From Steroidobacteraceae bacterium (lineage in GTDB: Bacteria > Chloroflexota > Limnocylindria > QHBO01), in contig JAICUY010000009.1 in the NCBI GenBank assembly GCA_025935615.1, positions 1-39,003 on the forward strand: a stretch of DNA of 39,003 bases, read 5' to 3'. The notes under the pieces are model-generated. The model was not told where the DNA came from and did no database searches. It worked only from the letters and a program-made list of their open reading frames with translations. Both the position numbers and the translations under genes were made by a program. This document shows, piece by piece, positions 7,040-15,825 of this stretch (its first letter is position 1; each line of letters starts with the position of its first letter).

Positions 7040-8017
7040 ATGCGACTCAACCGCGGCCTCCTGTTCTGGGGCCTCGCGTTCATCACGGCGGGAGCCGTTG
7101 CGCTCGCGGTCCAGCAACGGGTCATCTCGCGCGAAGCCGTCGTCGAAATCTGGCGCTTCTGGCCGGTGATCCTGATTGCGATCGGCATCAGCATCATCGC
7201 CGCGCGGACGCCGCTGGCTCCGCTGGGAGCGATCATCGGCGCCCTCCTGCTTGGCGCGTTCGTTGGTGGACTGATCGCGGCCGGGCCGGCGCTGGTTGCC
7301 TCATGCGGCGGCGCTCCGTCTGCCGGCGGCCCGGTCACCTCGCCGGCGATCACGCGCGACGGCTCTTTCGGCAGCGGCGCCAAGGTCGAGATTAACGCCA
7401 ACTGCGTCGCGCTGACCCTTTCGGCGCAGGACGGTAACGGCTGGCAGTTCGCGGCTGCGGATGACGACGTCACTGTCGAGGCCGATGCGGCTCGCCTCGC
7501 CATCAGCACTCCCGAGACGAGCTTCTTCGGGGCCGATACGGACAATCGCCGCTGGGACGTCACGTTGCCGACCCAGCCGGCGCTCGACGTGTCGATCGAC
7601 GCCAACGCGGCACGCGGGCGGTTGAACCTCGGCGACACCCACCTCACCAGCCTGGAGCTGAACGCCAACGCCGGTGACGTCCTGCTCGACCTGGGTGGCG
7701 CCGCGGTGGACGGGTTGAACCTCGAGGTCAATGCCGGCAAGGCATCGGTCGTGCTCGACGATACGACGTCGGTGACCGGATCGATGAGTGCCAACGCCGG
7801 ATCGCTGGAGGTCTGCGCGCCCGCATCGGTCGGACTGCAGATCCACCTCCAGGACAACGTGGCCTTCGGCGACAATCTCGACCAGAGCGGGCTCCGCTCG
7901 ATCGACGCGTCGACGTGGCGATCGGCGAGCTACGACACCGCGCAGAGCCGCGCGACCCTCACCGTCGAGGGCAACGCCGGCAGCTTCACCCTGAATTTGG
8001 ATGGAGGATGCCAATGA
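7040..8017 (+). CDS. LiaF-like membrane protein with toast-rack repeat domain
   Basis: 325-residue protein. An N-terminal block of about three hydrophobic segments (residues 5-24, 40-57 and 62-84; FWPVILIAIGISII is the LiaI/LiaF-like element) is followed by a predicted extracytoplasmic beta-rich domain. That domain has a repeating NANAGDV, VNAGKASV, ANAGSLEV and GNAGSFTL pattern, the stacked short strands of DUF4097/LiaF-type 'toast-rack' folds. The last codons overlap the next gene (PspC) as ATGA at 8014-8017, so the two are translationally coupled. LiaF- and PspC-type proteins act in cell-envelope stress sensing; that role is inferred here. No two-component system is adjacent. The ATG at 7040 has only a weak ribosome site. 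Confidence 0.75.
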   Translation: MRLNRGLLFWGLAFITAGAVALAVQQRVISREAVVEIWRFWPVILIAIGISIIAARTPLAPLGAIIGALLLGAFVGGLIAAGPALVASCGGAPSAGGPVTSPAITRDGSFGSGAKVEINANCVALTLSAQDGNGWQFAAADDDVTVEADAARLAISTPETSFFGADTDNRRWDVTLPTQPALDVSIDANAARGRLNLGDTHLTSLELNANAGDVLLDLGGAAVDGLNLEVNAGKASVVLDDTTSVTGSMSANAGSLEVCAPASVGLQIHLQDNVAFGDNLDQSGLRSIDASTWRSASYDTAQSRATLTVEGNAGSFTLNLDGGCQ

Positions 8018-8460
8018 CCGGGCGTCTGTATCGGTCCAGGACCGATCGCGTCATCGCCGGGGTCGCCGGCGGCGTCGCCGACTATCTGAACCTCGACCCG
8101 TCGCTGGTGCGCATCGTGTGGGCCGTGCTGGCGTTCGTGACCGGCGGGCTGTTCTTCCTGATCTACATCGTGATGTGGATCGTGGTGCCCGAGGCGCCGT
8201 CCGGGATGCGCACGTTCGACGACGTCCCGCCGTCTGACGCCCCGGTGGGCGACGAAGTGGATGTCACGCCGAGTCGGGCACGGGGCGACTGGGACGCCGG
8301 CAATACGCGGCTGGTGGTCGGCCTGGTCCTCATAGGGCTGGGCGCGTACTTCCTGCTGCGCAACTACCTGCCCGACATCGCGTGGGGCCGGTTCTGGCCG
8401 GTGCTGCTGGTGCTGGCCGGCGTCGCGCTGCTGATTGCCTCGATGCGCCGGTCACGGTAG
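8014..8460 (+). CDS. PspC-domain membrane protein
   Basis: 148-residue protein starting at ATG 8014, with GGAGG at 8003-8007 and a 4-bp overlap with the upstream LiaF-like gene. Residues 1-60 form a PspC domain: RSRTDRVIAGVAGGVADYLN followed by PSLVRIVWAVLAF and the membrane segment GLFFLIYIVMWIVVP. After an acidic/proline linker (about 65-95) a LiaI-like pair of membrane segments follows (LVVGLVLIGLGAYFLL, WPVLLVLAGVALLIAS). PspC-type proteins sense envelope stress; here the partner is the preceding LiaF-like protein. The gene stands at the end of a two-gene plus-strand unit. Confidence 0.85.
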   Translation: MTGRLYRSRTDRVIAGVAGGVADYLNLDPSLVRIVWAVLAFVTGGLFFLIYIVMWIVVPEAPSGMRTFDDVPPSDAPVGDEVDVTPSRARGDWDAGNTRLVVGLVLIGLGAYFLLRNYLPDIAWGRFWPVLLVLAGVALLIASMRRSR

Positions 8461-8832
8461 AGGCCGCTCTCGCGCGCTCGCCGACAAATTCCGCTCACGC
8501 AGGAGTTAGGCAGGATCGGGCGGCGATCGGCGCGTCGCAGTCGCTCGGCCCGCGCTCGGCCCACCCTCTAAAGGGACGCGAGGCCGCCCCATACGTCGAC
8601 GCGGGGCTGCCTGACTCCTCTGCGGCCGGAATCTGTCAAGAACGGGGGCGGAGCGCACCGCTACGGCACGTGGCCATACCCGAGGGTGCAAATGGCGCCA
8701 ATGTGCACGCCAATGGCGTAGAGGATGCCGTGAACGCGACCTGCCGAGCTCGGCTGAGCGCGGATGGGGTCGGCGGGCGGTGCTGGACGGATTTAGCGTT
8801 CACAGAGACGACAAATGCACCTTCGGACGTGG
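8461..8832. other. Gene-free convergent spacer
   Basis: Between the convergent pspC-like gene and the large glycosyltransferase gene. Short open frames here have poor codon texture and no ribosome sites. I see no tRNA, no T-tract terminator and no repeat other than a CCAATGGCG/CAAATGGCG-type near-duplication around 8690-8722. The inverted repeat at 8833-8875 follows directly. Confidence 0.5.
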
Positions 8833-8875
8833 CCGACGGTGCTAGGGCTCCCCACGAGGTCATTAGCACCGTCGG
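8833..8875 (-). terminator. 12-bp inverted repeat after the large GT gene
   Basis: CCGACGGTGCTA (8833-8844) and TAGCACCGTCGG (8864-8875) pair perfectly around a 19-nt loop, beginning 7 bp beyond the minus-strand gene's stop. There is no T-tract. It is probably a 3'-end or transcript-stabilising hairpin; it could also be a protein-binding palindrome. Confidence 0.4.
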
Positions 8876-8881
8876 GCGCCG

Positions 8882-11800
8882 CTACTCGCCAGCCGTGACC
8901 TCCTGCTGGTCGCGTCGCGAGGCGATCGTGCGCACCACGCGTGGCGTCAACCACGTCCTGCCCCACAGCGCCCACAGCACTGCGGCAGCGGTGAGCAGCA
9001 CGGAGAACGCGGCCTGCAGCCGGCCGACCGAGAACAGCTCGCGGTGGCCCTGAGGCGGTGCCGGGAACTGGAAAGCGTAGTTCCAGGGCGCCAGCGCACG
9101 CATGGCGTTGATGTACCAGTCGGGCATCACCAGCGCCGAGCTCATGGGGAAGACGATCACGCCCACGATCACCACCCCGATCAGGAAGGCAACGCCGACC
9201 GACCGCCATTCCCAGCTCGACAGCAAGTCCTCGACGGCATACGCCACGGCCACCATCGCGAACAGCACGGCGGTGAGGTAGTGATAGTGGAACGTTGCTC
9301 GCTCGATCCGGATCCAGGGCAGGTACTGGAAGGCGAAGGCGGTAATGATCAGCACCAGTCCCAGCGATCGGCGCCGCCACGCCTGGATCGAGCAGTACAC
9401 CAGCGCCGGGATCCCCGCCCAGAACAGCAGCGGGTTGCCGCCGTTGTAGATCGCGGCGCCGACGCGGTCGTTCCAGGCCCCCGGGTTGCCGTAGAACCAG
9501 ACCGGCTTGAGGTCGAGCGGCCAGCTCCACCACGGCGAGGCGCTGGGGTGCCCCGACTGCAGGCCGAAGTGGTAGCCGAACATCTGCGCCTGCAGCTCGT
9601 CGAGCGACCAGCCGTAGCCGGGGCCTGCGCCACCTTTCAGCGCAATCGTGTGGCCGAGCTCGAGATACGGGACGTAGGCGACGAGGTAGATCACCAGCGG
9701 CACGATCACCAGGCAGGCGCCGACCCACGGCCAACCGAAGCCGGCCATCGCCGACGGTCGCATCCAGCCGCGGTCGCTGTTCGAGTCGCGCAGAGACGCA
9801 AGCGCGCGCCAGAGCAACAGCACCGCAGCCACGCCGACCATCAGCCAGCCTGGCCACCCGGCCTGCGCTCCGCGCGCCAGGTAGCCGAACACCGCCTCGA
9901 CCGCGCTGGTCGGATCCCGCCCGTTGACCTGCCCGAAGCCGATCGCCAGCGCCAGACCGATGCCTCCGGCCACCAGCCCGCTGGTCGGCAGCGCCGCCCA
10001 ATCCTCGCCGCGTATCCGAATCGGTCGCAGCCAGCTGAAGAGGAGCGCCAGGCCGAGGACCAGCAGCAGCATCACCAAGAACGGCCATGGTGCACCGATG
10101 CCGGCGATGCCCACCAGGAAGGCCGCCGCAGCCACCAGCAGCAGCCGCCCCAGTGCGGATCGGGCCAGGACCAGCACCAGCAGCCCGGCGAGCGCATAGA
10201 AGCCGACCCACTTGGTGGCCGCCGCCAGACCGATGAGGACGCCGGTCAGCGGCAGGACCCACCACGCGCTGCGTTTCCATCGGCCTGACCAGACCTGCCA
10301 GAAGAGGAGGTAGGCGGCGACGATGAAGACCGCCACGTAGATGTCGTTCATCGCGATGCGGCTCATCACGTAGCTCATCCCGTCGATGGCCACGAAGGCC
10401 GCGGCCAGCACGGCGATGCGTCGACGGCGGAACATCGTGGCGGCCAGCAGGTAGATGAGGCCGACCAGGATCGCGCCGAAGACGATGCCCGCGATGCGCC
10501 AGGCGAACGCATTGCTGCCGGCGTCGATCGTGACCAGCTGCGGTGAGCTGCCGGCGGTCGCGACCAGCAGGTTGGCGTTGTCGTCACCCTCGGCCGTCCT
10601 GGCGTCGTCTGCCACCACCGCTGCCGCCTCACCGGGGAGCGGCGTGGTGTCCCAGGCCACGAAGCCGCTGCGCTCATCGCCCAGCGGGCTGACCGTCCAG
10701 ACCACCGGGTGACCGGCCTCCGACCCGGCGACGTAGACGATGTCCGCCGAGTCCTGCCACGAGATGGCGGTCGCCTCGCCGGGGAGCGGCACCGTCACGA
10801 TCTCGGACGGCGTCTCGTTGAAGACGGTGATGCCGCCGGCAACCGGCCCGTGCTCGTCGTTGGCCGGCAACGCGCCGACCGGCACCCAGACGCTCAGATC
10901 GTCGCCATCGCCATGGACGAGGAGCGGGCCAGCCGGCGTGGAGGGCAAGTCGATCGATCGCTTCTCGGCGAGGTCGGCTGCGGTGAGGACCACCAGCCGG
11001 CTGCGCGCCGAGTCGATCGCCACCACTTGTGCCGGCTTCGTGTCGTCGCCGCTCGAGCCGGGCAGGTAGCCGACGTCGCTGGCCGCCAGGCGGCTGTGCG
11101 CGATCTCCTCCCCCGTCTCGCGGTCGAGCTCGGCGATACCCCCCTCACCGATGACCAGCAGCGCGTCGTCGGCACTGGGCACGGGCTGGGTGATGTCGTC
11201 CCGCCACGGCACCACGATCCGCGAGACCGAGCCGAGGCCGGTCTCCAGCGGCGGGATGGCGGGGGGCGGCGCTCGCTCGCCGAGATGCGTCATGAACGCG
11301 TCGGTGGCGTACGCCTTGACCTGCCCATCGGCGCTCGATCCGACCAGCAGCCGCTGGCCGAACGGGTCGTAGGCCAGCGACGCGACCGGCGCCCCGGCCG
11401 ACCACGACGACACCACGTCGCCCGACAGCGCGTCGCGCGCCGTGATGGTGTCGCCTGATCCGGTGAAAATGACCGAGCGCGGATGCCCGGCATCGGCGTA
11501 GCGCGGGATGACCGCCATGGCGGAAGCCGGGGCGTCGAGCGGAACGCTGCCCTCGACCTTGTTGGGATCGGCCACCACGATTCCCGCCGCGATGAGGTAC
11601 TTGGCCAGCATGGGGTGCGTCCACTCATAGGTGTCGCGCCTCCAGCCGTGCTCCCAGTCGGCCAGCCACTCGGTCGCCGAGCGGGCGTGGTAGACCTCGT
11701 CGAAGTGCATGGCGCGCGGGATGTCGAGCCGCCACAGGCGGAAGACGAACGCGAACAGGACGAAGCCGATGAGCAGCGCCAGGTCGAGGCGATCGAGCCG

Positions 11801-13423
11801 GCGCATCGGTTCGCCGAAGTGCGGATCGGACCGATCCGGGCGCAGCCAGCCGAATCGCTCGCGCCAGGACAGCGGTGGATCCCACGCGGGCGTCGCCGGG
11901 GCCGTCTCAACGGGACCGGCCTCCGCGGCAGTTGCCACCCGGTCGCCGCGCAGCCCGACCTGCAGCGAGCGCCAAGCGATCCAGCACAGGGCGGCCACGA
12001 TCATGGCGCCCAGTGCGTAGATGCCCCCGTCGGTGAGGAGCGTCGAGGCCAGGAACGGATCGCGCTGCATGGGCAGTCCGTTCAGCCCGGGATTGAGGAT
12101 GCGCGGGCCGGCGTACGACCAGTCGAGCGTGTAGGTCCAGTACACGTTGGCGAAGAACGACAGTGAGAGCACCCCGTACAGCAGCATCCAGCGCCAGTTG
12201 CGCAGGATGAGCGGCACCGCCAGCGGCACGGCCAGGGCCAGCGCGGGAAACAGGTAACGCTCGTGGACCCGCGTCGGCAGAGCGAAGAAGCCGACCGCCA
12301 GCAGCAGTGTGGCGAGCAGCACCCCGCGCGCGTCATCGCGCCGCCACACCTGCCACAGTGCAAGGACGGCGACGGTGGCGAACAGCAACAGACCGATCAG
12401 CTGCCAGGTCACGGGAGCGCCACCCAGCAGGAAAGCGACGCCGCCCTGGCAGCCGCTGTCCCCGGCAGCCGGCGCGTCGCAGCCCCACAGGTTCGTGTCC
12501 CCCAGTCCGCTCCACGGGTTGCGCCACAGGTTGAACGCGTTGATCGACAGGCCGTGATAGGTGTTGGCCGCGTCCAGGAACTTGCCGATGAGGCTGTGGA
12601 CGCGGTCGTTCGGCGCCCAGACCGACAGGTTGAAGGGCGCGATCAGGACCACCAGTGAGCCCACCCCCGCCGCCAGGGAGGTGAGGACGCGCACCGCGTC
12701 CGGCCGACCGTCGAGCGCCGGGTCCGAGGAGCGCCCGAACAGGTGGCGCCGGATGCCCACGATCGCCACGATCGGGATCAGGAAGCCGTACTGGAACTTG
12801 ATCAGCAGCGCAACGATGGCGCCAACGGCGGCTGCCTCCGTCCAGCCGCGCAGCAGCAGGTAGACGGTCGCCAGCAGGGCGAGCGCGCCGACCGAGTCGA
12901 CCTGGCCCCACACTGCCGAGTTGAAGATGGGACCCGGGTTAAACAGGTACAGCGCGGCCGCGGCCAGGCCGAGCGTGTCGCCGCTGAACCCGAAGCGGCC
13001 GTGCATGAAGCGGCGCGTGAGGGCGAAGAGGAGTGCCGCCACCCCCGCATCGGCCAGGACGCCGGGAATCTTGACCAGGCCGGGGGTGACGTCCATGCCG
13101 GCGAACCCGGAAAGCAGCTCACCCAGCTTCCCGACCGCCCACAGCACGTAGAGGTAGCCCGGGGGATAATCGCTGAAATAGTCGGGTGCGTAGAATGCGC
13201 CCGGTCCGCCGCTTGCGAGCCGATGCGCCCAGGCGGAGAAGTCGCCGATATCGATCCGAAAGCCGCTCTGCGGCATGACCACCCCGGCGATGAACGCCCG
13301 CAGGAGCAGACCGAGAGCGATGAGGATGACGAGCAGCGAGACGGCGCGCCGCGTCACCGGGGCCGGCGCCCCCGTCACGGGCGCCGTGGGGTATCGAGCG
13401 CCAAGGTGGCGGTGAGTATACAT
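8882..13423 (-). CDS. Double GT-C glycosyltransferase with inserted beta-propeller
   Basis: 1513-residue multi-membrane-spanning protein. Residues 1-500 form a first GT-C module: the first helix is near 27-45, then the acidic loop RIDIGDFSAWAHRLASGG expected at a GT-C active site, then about ten hydrophobic segments. After a charged linker (about 505-550) a second module begins that resembles protein O-mannosyltransferase (PMT/GT39): RLWRLDIPRAMHFDE, with Asp/Glu near residue 573, and THPMLAKYLIAAG. The membrane domain is interrupted at about 617-970 by a propeller-like region (TARDALSGDVVSSW, LVGSSADGQVKAYA), then resumes with many helices to the end. Likely a polyprenyl-phosphate-sugar-dependent glycosyltransferase acting outside the membrane. 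The start ATG has a weak ribosome site and lies head-to-head with the plus-strand DUF2723 gene. Confidence 0.75.
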   Translation of the reverse strand: MYTHRHLGARYPTAPVTGAPAPVTRRAVSLLVILIALGLLLRAFIAGVVMPQSGFRIDIGDFSAWAHRLASGGPGAFYAPDYFSDYPPGYLYVLWAVGKLGELLSGFAGMDVTPGLVKIPGVLADAGVAALLFALTRRFMHGRFGFSGDTLGLAAAALYLFNPGPIFNSAVWGQVDSVGALALLATVYLLLRGWTEAAAVGAIVALLIKFQYGFLIPIVAIVGIRRHLFGRSSDPALDGRPDAVRVLTSLAAGVGSLVVLIAPFNLSVWAPNDRVHSLIGKFLDAANTYHGLSINAFNLWRNPWSGLGDTNLWGCDAPAAGDSGCQGGVAFLLGGAPVTWQLIGLLLFATVAVLALWQVWRRDDARGVLLATLLLAVGFFALPTRVHERYLFPALALAVPLAVPLILRNWRWMLLYGVLSLSFFANVYWTYTLDWSYAGPRILNPGLNGLPMQRDPFLASTLLTDGGIYALGAMIVAALCWIAWRSLQVGLRGDRVATAAEAGPVETAPATPAWDPPLSWRERFGWLRPDRSDPHFGEPMRRLDRLDLALLIGFVLFAFVFRLWRLDIPRAMHFDEVYHARSATEWLADWEHGWRRDTYEWTHPMLAKYLIAAGIVVADPNKVEGSVPLDAPASAMAVIPRYADAGHPRSVIFTGSGDTITARDALSGDVVSSWSAGAPVASLAYDPFGQRLLVGSSADGQVKAYATDAFMTHLGERAPPPAIPPLETGLGSVSRIVVPWRDDITQPVPSADDALLVIGEGGIAELDRETGEEIAHSRLAASDVGYLPGSSGDDTKPAQVVAIDSARSRLVVLTAADLAEKRSIDLPSTPAGPLLVHGDGDDLSVWVPVGALPANDEHGPVAGGITVFNETPSEIVTVPLPGEATAISWQDSADIVYVAGSEAGHPVVWTVSPLGDERSGFVAWDTTPLPGEAAAVVADDARTAEGDDNANLLVATAGSSPQLVTIDAGSNAFAWRIAGIVFGAILVGLIYLLAATMFRRRRIAVLAAAFVAIDGMSYVMSRIAMNDIYVAVFIVAAYLLFWQVWSGRWKRSAWWVLPLTGVLIGLAAATKWVGFYALAGLLVLVLARSALGRLLLVAAAAFLVGIAGIGAPWPFLVMLLLVLGLALLFSWLRPIRIRGEDWAALPTSGLVAGGIGLALAIGFGQVNGRDPTSAVEAVFGYLARGAQAGWPGWLMVGVAAVLLLWRALASLRDSNSDRGWMRPSAMAGFGWPWVGACLVIVPLVIYLVAYVPYLELGHTIALKGGAGPGYGWSLDELQAQMFGYHFGLQSGHPSASPWWSWPLDLKPVWFYGNPGAWNDRVGAAIYNGGNPLLFWAGIPALVYCSIQAWRRRSLGLVLIITAFAFQYLPWIRIERATFHYHYLTAVLFAMVAVAYAVEDLLSSWEWRSVGVAFLIGVVIVGVIVFPMSSALVMPDWYINAMRALAPWNYAFQFPAPPQGHRELFSVGRLQAAFSVLLTAAAVLWALWGRTWLTPRVVRTIASRRDQQEVTAGE

Positions 13424-15067
13424 CGGGCCTCAGACGGCGCCGTCGCCGGTACCGGTCCCCGCGCGCGCCAGCTGCGCCTGCCGCGCTGGCGCATCGGTCA
13501 GTCCGTCATTCCGTATGCATCCGCCGAGGTTGCCTGGACCGCCGCGGTGGTGGCGCTGTTCGCGTTCGGGATCTACCTGCGCACGCTGATGCCCTCGATC
13601 GGCTTCTGGGACACCGCCGAGGCGCAGACCGTGCCGCACACCCTGTCGATCTTCCACCCGACCGGCTTCCCGACGTACGCCATGCTCGGCTGGCTGTGGA
13701 GCCAGCTGCCGATCGGCGAAGTGGCCTACCGCATGAACCTGCTCTCGGCCGTGTGCCTGTCGCTCGCCGCCGGGCTGGTGGTGCTGATCGCCGCGCAGCT
13801 CATGGCCGAGCGACATCGGTTGCTCGTCGCCGTCTCGGCGGGGATCGCCGGCCTGGCCTTCGCCTTTGCCGACGAGGCGTGGCAGAACGCGGTGCGTGCC
13901 GATGTCCATGCGCTGCACATCTTCTTCGCGGCGCTGATCATCTGGCTGCTGCTGGCCTGGGGAAGCGCCGAGCGCAGCGGAGCGCATCGGCCCGGGAAAT
14001 GGCTGCTGATCGCGGCCCTCGTGTTCGGGATCAGCATGGGCAACCATCCACTCACCGGGCTGCTGGCGGTTGGCATCGCGCCGTGGCTGTTCATGGTCGA
14101 TCCGGGCATCTGGCGACGCTGGCGCCTCATCGCCGGCTGTGCCGGGCTGCTCGTGGTCGGCCTGCTCACCTACCTCTACATCCCGATTCGGGCGCTCACG
14201 CCGCCCGAGCCGCCGCTCTTCTACGCCCGACCGACGACGCTCGACCGGATCAAGTACCTGATCTTCGCCGAGCAGTTCCACGGCCTGTTCGACAACTTCC
14301 AGACGCCCCTCGATTTCTTCGGCTTCAAGTGGCAGAAGGCCGAGGACGTGCTGGGCCGCCAGTTCATCGGTCCCGGCTGGCTGGTGGTCGCCATGGGTGC
14401 CGCCACGCTCGCCGTACGCCGCTTCGGCGCGTTCGTCTTCCTGGGCCTGATCGTGGTCGCCAACGTCTTCTACTCGATGAACTTCCAGGACGGCGACATC
14501 GACCGCTACTACCTGACGACCGTGCTCGTCGCCGCCGCCCTGCTGGGCGTGGCCGTCGCCTTCCTGGGCGCGACCTGTGCGCGAGCCGTAGCCGAGGCGA
14601 GCCGGCGGGCGACCGACATCGCGGGTCGCCGCCGCATGGCGACCGTGGCGGGCGCGCTGGTGCTGGCGCTGGCCGCCATCTTTCCGACCGCCTCACTGGT
14701 GACCGGCTACGAGCGCAACGACAAGAGCCAGGACCGCGACGCCGACCGCTGGGTCCAGAGCGTCTACGAGGCGTTGCCGCAGGACGCGGTGATCATCAGC
14801 TGGTGGAGCTACAGCACCCCGCTCTGGTACCACCGGTGGGTCGACGGCGACCGTCCGGACGTCAAGATCATCGACGAGCGCAACATCCTCGACGACGGGT
14901 ACGGGACGATCGATGCCGCCATCGCCGCCTTCATCGGCCGGCGGCCGGTCTACGTGGTGCCCACCGCCTGGGAGGTTGACCGCCTGCGCCTCGACTATGA
15001 CACGGAGGACGTCGATACCTTGCCCGGCTACACTGCGCTCCTCCACATCCAGGAGCCTCCTTCGTGA
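13412..15067 (+). CDS. DUF2723-family membrane protein (GT-C-like)
   Basis: About 551 residues, beginning at GTG 13412 with AAGG about 6 nt upstream. The start is uncertain because it overlaps the divergent gene's first 12 bp, and the long upstream open frame is antisense to that gene. The family's N-terminal signature is clear: LRTLMPSIGFWDTAEAQTVPHTLSIFHPTGFP, cited by its landmarks GFWDTAEAQ (about 62-70) and HPTGFPTY (about 79-86), followed by about ten membrane helices and a soluble C-terminal part (DAVIISWWSYSTPLWY, YDTEDVDTLPGY). DUF2723 proteins have a GT-C-like layout and are assigned to membrane glycosylation. The stop overlaps the next gene's GTG as GTGA, indicating an operon with the GT2 enzyme that could supply its lipid-linked sugar. 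Confidence 0.8.
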   Translation: MSIHRASDGAVAGTGPRARQLRLPRWRIGQSVIPYASAEVAWTAAVVALFAFGIYLRTLMPSIGFWDTAEAQTVPHTLSIFHPTGFPTYAMLGWLWSQLPIGEVAYRMNLLSAVCLSLAAGLVVLIAAQLMAERHRLLVAVSAGIAGLAFAFADEAWQNAVRADVHALHIFFAALIIWLLLAWGSAERSGAHRPGKWLLIAALVFGISMGNHPLTGLLAVGIAPWLFMVDPGIWRRWRLIAGCAGLLVVGLLTYLYIPIRALTPPEPPLFYARPTTLDRIKYLIFAEQFHGLFDNFQTPLDFFGFKWQKAEDVLGRQFIGPGWLVVAMGAATLAVRRFGAFVFLGLIVVANVFYSMNFQDGDIDRYYLTTVLVAAALLGVAVAFLGATCARAVAEASRRATDIAGRRRMATVAGALVLALAAIFPTASLVTGYERNDKSQDRDADRWVQSVYEALPQDAVIISWWSYSTPLWYHRWVDGDRPDVKIIDERNILDDGYGTIDAAIAAFIGRRPVYVVPTAWEVDRLRLDYDTEDVDTLPGYTALLHIQEPPS

Positions 15068-15825
15068 CCGATGCAGCGGCGACCCCTCGTCCGCGGCTGA
15101 CCTTCTTCTTTCCTGCCTTCAACGAGGAGGAGAACGTCGAGACCACGGTGCATCGTGCGCTGGACGAGATCGGGCCGGTGGTCGACTCGATCGAGGTGCT
15201 GATCGTCGACGACGGCTCGACCGACCGCACCCCCGAGCTGGCCGATGCGCTGGTGGCGGCCGATCCACGCGTCCGCGTCGTGCATCAGCCGAACCGCGGT
15301 TACGGCGGCGCCCTGCAGGCCGGATTCGCCCACGCCCGCGGCGAGCTGATCGGCTTCTCGGACGGCGACCTGCAGTTCGACCTGCGCGAGATGGGACGCC
15401 TGCTCGAGCGCCTGGCCGACGGTTCGCGGCCGGTGGATGCGGTGATCGGCTACCGGTTGCGCCGTCGCGATCCGATTCACCGCATCGTGATCGCCAAGAC
15501 GTACAACGCCATCGTGTCGGCGCTCTTCGGCCTCCGCGTCCGCGACATCGACTGTGCCATGAAGCTCTTCCGGCGCGAGGTCTTCGACGGCCTGCGCCTC
15601 GATTCGGAGGGCCCGTTCCTGTCGGCCGAGCTGCTCATCAAGCTCCGGGCGCGGGGCGTACGGATGGCGCAGGTCGGCGTGACCCACTACCCGCGCGCGG
15701 CGGGCACGAATACCGGTGCCAGCTTCGTGAAGATCCTGCGTACGTTCCGCGACATCGGGAAGCTACGCCTGGCGCTGTGGCTCAACCGTGACGGTGTGCT
15801 CGGGGAGCGGCCGGCCACCGCCTGA
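15064..15825 (+). CDS. DPM1-like GT2 polyprenyl-phosphate glycosyltransferase
   Basis: 253-residue inverting GT-A enzyme of family GT2, related to dolichyl/polyprenyl-phosphate mannose or glucose synthases. Landmarks: FFFPAFNEEENVETTV at the N-terminus, IVDDGSTDRT (nucleotide-binding Asp pair), QPNRGYGGALQAGFAHARGE, the metal-binding SDGDLQFD (DxD equivalent, about 99-106), and RDIDCAMKLFRRE, where the DxxCAMKLF element matches the acceptor region of this subfamily. There is no C-terminal membrane helix. It overlaps the DUF2723 gene by 4 bp. Together they suggest synthesis of a lipid-phosphate sugar in the cytosol and its use by GT-C enzymes outside. The exact sugar is not readable. Confidence 0.85.
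   Translation: MTDAAATPRPRLTFFFPAFNEEENVETTVHRALDEIGPVVDSIEVLIVDDGSTDRTPELADALVAADPRVRVVHQPNRGYGGALQAGFAHARGELIGFSDGDLQFDLREMGRLLERLADGSRPVDAVIGYRLRRRDPIHRIVIAKTYNAIVSALFGLRVRDIDCAMKLFRREVFDGLRLDSEGPFLSAELLIKLRARGVRMAQVGVTHYPRAAGTNTGASFVKILRTFRDIGKLRLALWLNRDGVLGERPATA

Noticed and set aside
8636-8869. 77-codon minus-strand ORF in the convergent spacer
   Set aside because: Includes the inverted-repeat arm, has no ribosome site and no protein-like domain pattern.
12743-13411. N-terminal extension of the DUF2723 gene from 12743
   Set aside because: It is antisense to the large GT gene, has arginine/glutamine-rich shadow composition and precedes a better start with a ribosome site.
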